Shown here in pieces: positions 33,554 through 40,741 of a stretch of 64,000 bases of DNA. Within the stretch, counting starts at the first letter, position 1, and each line of letters begins with the position of its first letter. The notes beneath the pieces are model-generated. The model saw only the letters and a list, made by a program, of their open reading frames with translations, was not told the DNA's origin and made no database searches. Position numbers and translations under genes: made by a program. The DNA comes from Austwickia sp. TVS 96-490-7B (GTDB taxonomy: Bacteria; Actinomycetota; Actinomycetes; Actinomycetales; Dermatophilaceae). The DNA is taken from contig NZ_JAHPZL010000004.1 in NCBI RefSeq assembly GCF_019331795.1, positions 177,870-241,869 on the forward strand, in the 5' to 3' direction.

Positions 33554-34233
33554 GGCGCCCACGACTCGTCCTGATCGTGCGGTGACGTCTCTGCGGTGAT
33601 CCCGGCAAAAAGGATCTCTCCCACCGCAGCAGAGGCCCGACGGGGCAGGTCCTGCCCCTGCCCCGGAAGTCGATGTACCTGCGCGGCGGGGATCAACGTC
33701 GTCCAGGCTTTCGCCGCAGCCAGAGAGGCCTTGTCATCCTCGCCGACCACCAAGGTCAGCGGAACGGACAGATCACGCAACGCCTCAGTGTCGGTCGCCG
33801 TACCCACCTGACGCATCGCAGCCAACAACCGATCCTTGTCAATATTGCGGGCCGCCAACGCCCGGCGCGGCATCAACCGAACCACCCCGCGTTGCCAGGC
33901 CATCGCGCGAGCGGAGGGGTGCATCGGCGCAGATAAAGCCACCACTCGGTTCACCCGGTCTGGACATCTCGCTGCGGCATACACCGCGACCAGACCACCA
34001 ACACCGGCACCAACCACATCAGCGCGGGCTGCACCGTTCTCATCCAACGCAGTGATCACGTCGGCAGCCGCATCAGCAAGGCTGAACTCGACCTGACGAC
34101 CACCCGGTCTGGTGCCGCGCAGCCAAGGGCACGTCGCCCCCACCCCGGCGGGCAAGGCCGTCACCAACTCTTCCCACTGCAGCGGGGTCTGCCCCAGGTC
34201 GTGCACCAACACAAAAAACGGTGGCCGTGACAT
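33538..34233 (-). CDS. alpha/beta-hydrolase-fold protein lacking the catalytic Ser and His
   Basis: About 231 residues with the alpha/beta-hydrolase pattern: FFVLVHDLGQTPLQWEELV (oxyanion region), LRGTRPGG, and the nucleophile elbow ADVVGAGVGGLVAVYAA. The elbow should read G-x-S-x-G but is GAGVG, with Gly 77 in place of Ser. The acid is kept in LVVGEDDKASL, while the usual C-terminal GxGH is LPGQGQDLP, with Gln in place of His. This is therefore probably a non-catalytic member. It overlaps the neighbouring genes on both sides (start near 34233 within the proline-rich gene's end), as in a tight operon. Confidence 0.65.
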   Translation of the reverse strand: MSRPPFFVLVHDLGQTPLQWEELVTALPAGVGATCPWLRGTRPGGRQVEFSLADAAADVITALDENGAARADVVGAGVGGLVAVYAAARCPDRVNRVVALSAPMHPSARAMAWQRGVVRLMPRRALAARNIDKDRLLAAMRQVGTATDTEALRDLSVPLTLVVGEDDKASLAAAKAWTTLIPAAQVHRLPGQGQDLPRRASAAVGEILFAGITAETSPHDQDESWAPWDLS

Positions 34234-34243
34234 GGCCTCGACG

Positions 34244-35206
34244 CTACCGGGTCGGCGAGGGAGCCGGGATCCCAGGCGACGGCTCAGCCCCATCAGGGTG
34301 CGGCGCACTGTCGGTAGGAGCGCTCGCAGCGGGAGCTTCGGCGGAAGCCGCGCCCGAAGGCTGTGGGACAGCTGGCGTCGGGGTCGAAGCGGCCGGAGTA
34401 GACGTAGGAGCTGGCGACGGACTCGGGGCAGGTGTGACCGCGGCTGGCGGGGTCGGCACGGCCGGAGCAGTCGGGGGTGAGACCACCGTGACAGGAGGCG
34501 GCGAGACCACCGGAGGACTCACGGGGACCGTGGGGATCGGGGGCACCGGCGCCGGGATCGGTGTCGGCACCGCCGCAGGTGACGGCGGGTGGACATCAGT
34601 GGTGGCGGCGCTCTTGGTCGACGACATCATCGCAGGCACCGGCGAGGCACCACCGTTGTCTGGAGCCATCTTCTCGACCATTTCCGTGGACAGCTGACCA
34701 CTGTCGAAGGCCCGCAGGATGGCCACACGTTGCGCTTCAGAGATCCGTCCGTTGTCTACCCCACGATGCAGCCGAGCCGCTAAGACCTCCCGAACGGTAA
34801 ACCGCTTGATCCGGGGGTTTTGGGTGACGACCTCGCGGACCTTGGCCACCGGCATCTGGAACCGCTCAGCAAGGGTGACGATCAAGACATCTTCGCGTTT
34901 TTCTGCGGCCACCGCGTTGGCCCGAGTCCCGGCATACTCGAGCTCGCTGAGAAGCCGCTCCTCGTCCACGCCGAGAGCAGAAGCAAACTCCTGCACCTCA
35001 CGCTGATTGACCCGTACGGCGGACCAGCCACGGCCCTGATGGACCTGGGTCGTGGTGATCTCCTCGGTGTGCGCTTCCTCCAGCACAATCACGGCCGCCA
35101 TGAGGACGGCGACCACCCACATTGCGCCGAGTCCAATATGACGCGCGAACGGTCGCACCGAATCCTCCTGGGCCTTCCTTGACAACACCGGCCCGCCATC
35201 CAGCAT
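34244..35206 (-). CDS. single-pass membrane protein with helical domain and long Pro-rich tail
   Basis: A 320-residue protein. One membrane helix (about 26-43, GAMWVVAVLMAAVIVL) follows a short basic cytosolic part. A charged helical region (about 65-180) follows, with internal similarity between VDEERLLSELEYAGTR and VTQNPRIKRFTVREVLAARL, which resembles small tandem helical repeats. The last 115 residues are Pro/Ala/Ser/Thr-rich. The tail may span the cell wall. Not recognised. It is the first gene of the operon with the hydrolase-like gene. Confidence 0.6.
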   Translation of the reverse strand: MLDGGPVLSRKAQEDSVRPFARHIGLGAMWVVAVLMAAVIVLEEAHTEEITTTQVHQGRGWSAVRVNQREVQEFASALGVDEERLLSELEYAGTRANAVAAEKREDVLIVTLAERFQMPVAKVREVVTQNPRIKRFTVREVLAARLHRGVDNGRISEAQRVAILRAFDSGQLSTEMVEKMAPDNGGASPVPAMMSSTKSAATTDVHPPSPAAVPTPIPAPVPPIPTVPVSPPVVSPPPVTVVSPPTAPAVPTPPAAVTPAPSPSPAPTSTPAASTPTPAVPQPSGAASAEAPAASAPTDSAPHPDGAEPSPGIPAPSPTR

Positions 35207-35270
35207 CCGTCCGGACAGTGCTGTGCTCCAAGCCGACTCCGGTCACGAATCGGTCACCTGGGCAGCGCAG

Positions 35271-35819
35271 TCAGGTCGTCTCAGCCCTCAGGAGGGCCTC
35301 CTTCACAGCGAGCCCATAAGCATATCCCCCCAGGCCACCACCGGTCTTGATGGCACGATGACAGGGAACGAACGGCGCAATCCGGTTACGAGCACAGGCC
35401 GAAGCCACCGCACGAACCGCGCGGGGCGCCCCCGCTATTCGCGCTAATTCGGCGTACGAGACCGGTGCACCTGGGGTGACCTGACGCAGCGCTCGCCACG
35501 TCGACTGCATCAACTCAGTACCCGGTTGGCTGACCGGATACCGGTCCAGGGCGCGGTGATCCCCATCCCGGTACGCCGCCGCGGCGTCCCGCACCGGATG
35601 AGCACCGGCGTACTCGACCCACTGCCACCCGGCTGACGGTCCGGTGAGCAGACGCTCAGCAACGTGCCCTATCGGGCCAAATCCCGCCGCCCGCAGCACC
35701 TCGTCATCGTCGACAAACGCAGTGACCGTTCCGCCAGGCAGGGTCTCCTCGATCGCCCGCAGCATCAGACTCTCCGCCGTGGCAGAGGAACCCGGTGATG
35801 TCGTGCTGTCAGAACCCAT
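35271..35819 (-). CDS. ogt: methylated-DNA--[protein]-cysteine S-methyltransferase
   Basis: A 182-residue suicide DNA-repair protein that removes alkyl groups from O6-alkylguanine. The active site is V-P-C-H-R (Cys 153), preceded by the recognition helix (SYAELARIAGAPRAVRAVASACARN, with Arg finger) and followed by GGGLGGYAYGLAVKEALL. The N-terminal part is shorter than in Ada. It is divergent from the sqr operon. Confidence 0.9.
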   Translation of the reverse strand: MGSDSTTSPGSSATAESLMLRAIEETLPGGTVTAFVDDDEVLRAAGFGPIGHVAERLLTGPSAGWQWVEYAGAHPVRDAAAAYRDGDHRALDRYPVSQPGTELMQSTWRALRQVTPGAPVSYAELARIAGAPRAVRAVASACARNRIAPFVPCHRAIKTGGGLGGYAYGLAVKEALLRAETT

Positions 35820-35924
35820 GGGGCCAATTGTGCCGCTTCTCCCCCGGCGCGGACACTGGCTGTGCCAGCCTGGAACTGGCCCAGACCCAGTCGGTGCGGA
35901 TCAGGGCTAACGTCCCTGATTCCG

Positions 35925-35944
35925 CCATACCCCTAGGGGTATGG
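35925..35944. promoter_or_regulatory. perfect palindrome, CsoR/CstR-type operator before sqr
   Basis: CCATACCCCTAGGGGTATGG, a 20-bp perfect palindrome with the ATACCCC/GGGGTAT arms typical of operators of CsoR-family (DUF156) repressors, lies 56 bases before the sqr start. In sulfide-oxidation operons the cognate sensor is the persulfide-sensing CstR. Confidence 0.75.
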
Positions 35945-35999
35945 TCGCACTGTCAGGAGCCCCGACAACAGCGGGATCATCCCAGGCAGGAGGAAGGCC

Positions 36000-37319
36000 A
36001 TGCACCGGCTCGTCATCCTGGGTGGTGGCACAGCAGGCACCATGGCGGCCAACATGCTGCGGAAGCGGCTGTCCCGTCACCAGTGGCAGATCACCATCGT
36101 CGATCGCGACGACGAACACCACTACCAGCCGGGATACCTCTTCATCCCCTTTGGCACCTACCGACGCGAGCAGGTGGTGCGGTCTCGGCATGCCTTCATC
36201 CGCGACGGTATCGAGCTCGTGCTCTCCGCCATCGACACTGTCGATGCCTCCGCACGGACCGTGCATCTCGACGATGGCCGCACCCTGAACTATGACCTCC
36301 TGATCGTCGCCACCGGATGTGAACCACGCCCCGATCAGACCCCTGGCCTGGCCGACGCTCTCAACGGCCCCGCAGCTGACCGCGCCGTCCACGAGTTCTA
36401 TACCCTTCCTGGGGCGTTGGGACTGCACGAGGCCCTGAAGAGGTTCACCGGTGGACATCTGGTGGTCCAGCTCACCGAGCTCCCGATCAAATGTCCCGTC
36501 GCTCCCCTGGAGTTCGCTTTCCTCGCGGAAGACCACCTCTCCCGACGGGGGCTCGGTGCCGCCACCCGAATCACCTATGTCACCCCCCTCGATGGAGCTT
36601 TCACCAAAGCCACCTGCTCCCGCGCCCTGAGCCATCTGCTCGACGACCGGGACATCTCCCTAGAGACCGACTTCATGACCGAGTCAGTCGAGCTGAGCCC
36701 TGACGGCCCCGCCCGTGGAGTGCTGCGGTCCTACGACGACCGCGAGATCCCCTTCGACATGCTGGTCACCGTCCCCGTCAACATGGGACAGAAATGGGTC
36801 GCCCGCAGTGGGCTCGGCGATGACCTCAACTTCATCCCCACCGACAAGCACACCCTGCGCTCCCGCGACCACGACGACATCTGGGTGCTCGGCGACGCCT
36901 CCGACATCCCCACCTCCAAAGCCGGGTCTGTCGCTCACTTCGCCTGCGAAACCCTCGTCGACAACATCGTCGCCCAGATCTCCGGGACCAAACTCCCCTC
37001 CGTTTTCGACGGACACGCCAACTGCTTCATCGAAACCGGACGCGGAAAAGCACTGCTCATCGACTTCAATTACGACGTCGAGCCGTTGCCCGGCACCTTC
37101 CCCATCCCGGCAGTGGGTCCGATGCGGCTGCTCACCGAGACCCGTGCCAACCACGCCGGGAAAATGGCCTTCCGCCACATCTACTGGAATGTGCTCCTGC
37201 CAGGACGGACCCTTCCGATCGGTGCGCACATGTCCATGGCTGGCAAAAAGCCCCTCGCCGTACCCCCTGAACCCACCGAATCCCACCATCAGGATGGACC
37301 GGCCATCCCCACGTTTTGA
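36000..37319 (+). CDS. sqr: sulfide:quinone oxidoreductase-like flavoprotein
   Basis: A 439-residue FAD protein of the SQR/FCC family, which oxidises sulfide to polysulfide/persulfide and passes electrons to quinone. It has the FAD dinucleotide loop LVILGGGTAGTMAA (about 4-17), DDEHHYQPGYLFIPFG, LLIVATGCEPRPDQTPG (Cys about 109), LTELPIKCPVAPLEFAFL (Cys about 166) and VLGDASDIPTSKAGSVAHFA near residue 300. The third redox Cys usual in bacterial SQR (about 345) may be C344 in GHANCFIETG. AGGAGGAAGG lies just before ATG 36000. It is the first gene of an operon with the DsrC/TusE and DsrE2 genes. Confidence 0.88.
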   Translation: MHRLVILGGGTAGTMAANMLRKRLSRHQWQITIVDRDDEHHYQPGYLFIPFGTYRREQVVRSRHAFIRDGIELVLSAIDTVDASARTVHLDDGRTLNYDLLIVATGCEPRPDQTPGLADALNGPAADRAVHEFYTLPGALGLHEALKRFTGGHLVVQLTELPIKCPVAPLEFAFLAEDHLSRRGLGAATRITYVTPLDGAFTKATCSRALSHLLDDRDISLETDFMTESVELSPDGPARGVLRSYDDREIPFDMLVTVPVNMGQKWVARSGLGDDLNFIPTDKHTLRSRDHDDIWVLGDASDIPTSKAGSVAHFACETLVDNIVAQISGTKLPSVFDGHANCFIETGRGKALLIDFNYDVEPLPGTFPIPAVGPMRLLTETRANHAGKMAFRHIYWNVLLPGRTLPIGAHMSMAGKKPLAVPPEPTESHHQDGPAIPTF

Positions 37320-37343
37320 TCAGCACCGTCAAGGAAGGACACC

Positions 37344-37658
37344 ATGCCCACCACGACCGTTGGCGGCCGCACTGTCGCCATCAATGATGAAGGGTTCATG
37401 ACCGACCCCAGCCAGTGGGACGAAACCCTGGGCGCCGAACTAGCCCGCCTCATCAACGTCGAGATGACCGAACGTCACTGGCAGGCCATCCGTTTCCTGC
37501 GCGGCGATCACGCTGCCCGCGGCGAGACCCCCACCTTGCGGCGGGTCGCCACCGAAAGCGGCATCCCCACCAAGGAACTCTTCGAACTGTTTCCCGGCAA
37601 GCCGGCCAAAAAGATGGCGTACGTCGCCGGGCTACCCAAACCCAAAGGCTGCGTCTGA
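37344..37658 (+). CDS. DsrC/TusE family sulfur-relay protein, single C-terminal Cys
   Basis: A 104-residue protein matching DsrC/TusE: a helical core (DPSQWDETLGAELARLINVEMTERHWQAIRFLR) and the flexible C-terminal arm ELFPGKPAKKMAYVAGLPKPKGCV. The penultimate Cys (C103) is kept. The second arm Cys, ten residues upstream in dissimilatory DsrC, is replaced (KMAYVAG), so this is a TusE-like persulfide carrier, not a DsrC trisulfide former. It lies 24 bases after sqr. Confidence 0.85.
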   Translation: MPTTTVGGRTVAINDEGFMTDPSQWDETLGAELARLINVEMTERHWQAIRFLRGDHAARGETPTLRRVATESGIPTKELFELFPGKPAKKMAYVAGLPKPKGCV

Positions 37659-37703
37659 CTTTCCCCCATCGCCCCGACCCGACCCCACCGGCAGGAGCAC
37701 GAC

Positions 37704-38252
37704 ATGAGCGAGACCCCCTTCGTCCCCGATTTCGGCACCAGCGACGGCCCCACTCGCAAGATGTGTTTCATCTGCAGTAAGGGCAACCTCGACATGGCTT
37801 ACCCCGCACTGATCATGGGTAACGCCGCGCTCGGTGAAGGCTGCGAGGTCCATATCTTCTTCACGTTCTGGGGCTTCGACATCATCAACACCGCCACCTG
37901 GGACAAGCTGAAGTTCACGATGACCGGCAACACCGCCATGCACATGCCCCAGCTGGACAAGATCCGTCCAGGCCTGGGCTCCATGTCGATGCCCCAACCC
38001 TTGGGGGTGCTGCCCGGCATGACCGCAGCCGCGACGGCGATGATGCGCAACCAGCTCAAGGACCTTGGCATCCCCACGGTCCCGGAGATGCTGGAGCAGA
38101 TCACCGAGGCTGGCGGTCACCTGTGGGGCTGCAAGCTTTCCGCCGACATGATGGGCTTGACCAAAGACGACCTGTACGACGGAGTTGAGGACATCATCAG
38201 CGCCTCCGACTTCATCGAACTGAGCGAAGGCGCACAGGTCATCTTCATCTGA
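37704..38252 (+). CDS. DsrE2-like sulfurtransferase (DsrE/DsrF/DrsH family)
   Basis: A 182-residue protein of the DsrE2 type: KMCFICSKGNLDMAYPALIMGNAALGEGCEVHIFFTFWGFDII is the typical opening, with Cys 21 and 24 of MCFIC and Cys 143 in HLWGCKLSADMMGL as candidate persulfide sites. Several hydrophobic stretches are consistent with the membrane-associated DsrE2 form. It should pass persulfide sulfur between SQR and the TusE-like protein. A ribosome site (CAGGAG) lies just before ATG 37704. Confidence 0.85.
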   Translation: MSETPFVPDFGTSDGPTRKMCFICSKGNLDMAYPALIMGNAALGEGCEVHIFFTFWGFDIINTATWDKLKFTMTGNTAMHMPQLDKIRPGLGSMSMPQPLGVLPGMTAAATAMMRNQLKDLGIPTVPEMLEQITEAGGHLWGCKLSADMMGLTKDDLYDGVEDIISASDFIELSEGAQVIFI

Positions 38253-38284
38253 TCCCCACGTCCGGAGGGCTACCTGAGCCTCCG

Positions 38285-39109
38285 GTGGCGCTCCCACTCT
38301 GCGACGATGGCGCAGTGCCATCTCCCGCTCCCCCACAGTGGGACCTCCAGGCCGACTGCTCCCAATGCACCGGCCTGTGCTGCGTCGCGCTGCCCTACAC
38401 CCGGTCCGCGGACTTCCCTGCCACCAAGACGGCTGACACTGCTTGCCCTCACCTCGACGACAGTTGTGGCTGCCGCATCCATGACCGGCTGACCGCCGAC
38501 GGGTGGCATGGTTGCCGAGCCTTTCACTGTGCCGGGGCGGGACCACACACCGCCCAGGTGCTGTTCCCGCAGCGGTCCTGGCGCACAGATGATGAACCAG
38601 CGGTGCAGTTCGACACCTTCCGGATGATGCTCGGCATGTTTGAGATCGCCCGGTACGTCGAGGAGGCCCGAGCCCGCGTCGCGCCTGGTGCCCCTTGCGC
38701 CGACCCCGATCTGGCAGCCGCATTAGCCCAGGTGAGTGCCGACCTGCATCACGAGGTCCACCGCGCACCGCCCGTGGATCGGGATGACGCGCTGCAGTAC
38801 CGCGCCCGCGCTGCACCGCTGCTGCATCAGGTCGCTGCCGCCGTACGAGACGCACATGCGTGCAGAGCGGCACTGTCACCGCTTGCCCGCAGGCTCACCC
38901 GGCAAGCACCCGGCGCTGATCTCGCCGGACGCAACCTTCGTGGAGCTGACCTGCGTGGCAGTGATCTCACTGGTGCTCTGTTGATCGGAACTGACCTGCG
39001 CGGCGCTGACCTGGCTGAGGCCACGTTGCTCGGCGTCGACCCTCGCGGGGCTCTCCTCGACGGAACAAAGCTGGATAGCGCACTGTTCGCACCACCGGGC
39101 TGGGGCTGA
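38285..39109 (+). CDS. Cys-rich protein with C-terminal pentapeptide repeats
   Basis: A 274-residue protein. Residues 20-90 hold a Cys cluster (CSQCTGLCC, CPHLDDSCGCRIHDRL, GCRAFHC) resembling CxxCxxxCC-type zinc/iron-binding domains. The middle is helical. The C-terminus (about 210-268) has about eleven pentapeptide repeats of the A(D/N)LxG type (GADLRGSDLTGALLIG...). The combination recurs in actinobacteria without known function. Start is GTG 38285. Confidence 0.75.
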   Translation: MALPLCDDGAVPSPAPPQWDLQADCSQCTGLCCVALPYTRSADFPATKTADTACPHLDDSCGCRIHDRLTADGWHGCRAFHCAGAGPHTAQVLFPQRSWRTDDEPAVQFDTFRMMLGMFEIARYVEEARARVAPGAPCADPDLAAALAQVSADLHHEVHRAPPVDRDDALQYRARAAPLLHQVAAAVRDAHACRAALSPLARRLTRQAPGADLAGRNLRGADLRGSDLTGALLIGTDLRGADLAEATLLGVDPRGALLDGTKLDSALFAPPGWG

Positions 39110-39253
39110 CCGCAGCAGCCATGCCTGATTTCTCCGATCGACGCTAGGGCCGCAAGCCCCGAGAAATGCACCGAATCGGCCCCACTCGCTGCGGCGACAG
39201 CAACGGCTGGTTACGCTGCTGCCAGCGATCACAGTCACGAAGGAGACGACGGT

Positions 39254-40558
39254 ATGAGCAATGCAGCTCGCATCGAACTGGACGGTAAGTCCTACGAGTT
39301 CCCGGTCGTCGAAGGCACCGAACACGAAAAAGCCATCGACATCAGCAAGCTCCGGGCTCAGACCGGCCACATCACGTTGGACGACGGCTACGGCAACACC
39401 GGATCATGCGCATCGTCGATCACCTACATCGACGGCGATGCCGGCATCCTGCGGTACCGAGGCATCCCCATCGAAGACCTCGCTGGAAAATGCTCTTTCG
39501 TGGAAGTGGCCTGGCTGATCATCTTTGGTCGCCTTCCTACGCTCGCCGACCGGGACCGGTTCACCGACCTGCTCACCGAGAGTTCCCGCCTCGATGAGAA
39601 CATGAAAAAACACTTCGACGGGTTCCCCACGTATGCGCCACCCATGGCGATCCTGTCAGCCATGATCAACACCCTCTCCGCGCACAACGAAGAGGTTTGG
39701 GAAGCTCACGACGACAAATCCATCGAGATCGCTGCGGCCGTCTTGATGAGCAAAGTCCGCACCATTGCCGCCGCGGCGTACAAATCGAGCATCGGTGAAC
39801 CGCTCGTCTACCCCCGGTACGACCTGAAGTACGTCGAGAACTTCCTGCACATGATGTTCTCAGTGCCTTACCGCAATTACGAGCCCAGTGAGACGGTCAC
39901 CAAGGCGCTCAACCTGTTTTTCCTGCTCCATGCCGATCACGAGCAGAACTGCTCGACATCCACCGTGCGGATGGTCGCCTCATCGAAAGCCAATATGTTT
40001 GCGTCCTGCTCCGCAGGGGTCTGCGCACTCTGGGGTCCCTTGCACGGTGGCGCCAACGTGGCCGTGATCGACATGCTCCAGGAAATTCAGGAATCCGGGA
40101 TTTCAGTCAAGGAATATGTCCGAAAGGTCAAGGACAAGGAAGACGGGGTGAAGCTCATGGGCTTCGGTCACCGCGTCTACCGCAACTTCGACCCACGCAG
40201 CAAGATCCTCAAGCAGGCCGCTGAAGAGCTACTCACCGAGATGAACATCAGCGACCCCATGCTCGACCTGTCCCAAGAGCTCGCAGATGCCGCTCTGAAC
40301 GACGACTACTTCATTGAGCGCAAGCTTTACCCGAACGTCGACTACTACTCAGGCGTGATCCTGCGCGCCATTGGCATCCCGTTGAACATGTTCACGGTGA
40401 TGTTTGCTATTGGCCGGATGCCCGGCTGGATCGCAAACTGGAAAGAGATCCACGACGACCCACAGGGCCGGATCTACCGCCCCCGCCAGGTCTACACCGG
40501 ACCGGTCAACCAGACCTGGGTCCCCAAGGAAGAGCGCACCTACCCGCCGCTCTACTGA
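39254..40558 (+). CDS. gltA: citrate synthase
   Basis: A 434-residue type II citrate synthase that condenses oxaloacetate and acetyl-CoA. Catalytic regions are visible: HADHEQNCSTSTVR, GPLHGGANVAVIDML (His), GFGHRVYRNFDPRSKIL (His, Arg) and the Asp region near YFIERKLYPNVDYYSGVIL. The N-terminal strand domain typical of the hexameric NADH-sensitive type is present (KSYEFPVVEGTEHEKAIDISKLRAQTGHITLDDGYGNTGSCASSIT). GAAGGAGACG lies before ATG 39254. Confidence 0.95.
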   Translation: MSNAARIELDGKSYEFPVVEGTEHEKAIDISKLRAQTGHITLDDGYGNTGSCASSITYIDGDAGILRYRGIPIEDLAGKCSFVEVAWLIIFGRLPTLADRDRFTDLLTESSRLDENMKKHFDGFPTYAPPMAILSAMINTLSAHNEEVWEAHDDKSIEIAAAVLMSKVRTIAAAAYKSSIGEPLVYPRYDLKYVENFLHMMFSVPYRNYEPSETVTKALNLFFLLHADHEQNCSTSTVRMVASSKANMFASCSAGVCALWGPLHGGANVAVIDMLQEIQESGISVKEYVRKVKDKEDGVKLMGFGHRVYRNFDPRSKILKQAAEELLTEMNISDPMLDLSQELADAALNDDYFIERKLYPNVDYYSGVILRAIGIPLNMFTVMFAIGRMPGWIANWKEIHDDPQGRIYRPRQVYTGPVNQTWVPKEERTYPPLY

Positions 40559-40667
40559 GCACGCTGGGGTTCGGACCCGGGTCAGATCAGGACATCGACG
40601 TGGTGAGCTATCCCGCACCTGATGCAGGACAGCTCACCACCGGATGATCAGCATCTCGCAGGGTCAC

Positions 40668-40704
40668 CTCGGGGGGAGGACGTCACCGACGCCCTCCCCC
40701 CGAG
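40668..40704. terminator. bidirectional hairpin between gltA and the PAD gene
   Basis: CTCGGGGGGAGG (40668-40679) pairs perfectly with CCTCCCCCCGAG (40693-40704), between converging genes. Confidence 0.75.
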
Positions 40705-40741
40705 TCGTGTCAGGATCGCCCCGACCGGCGTACGCTGAGCG

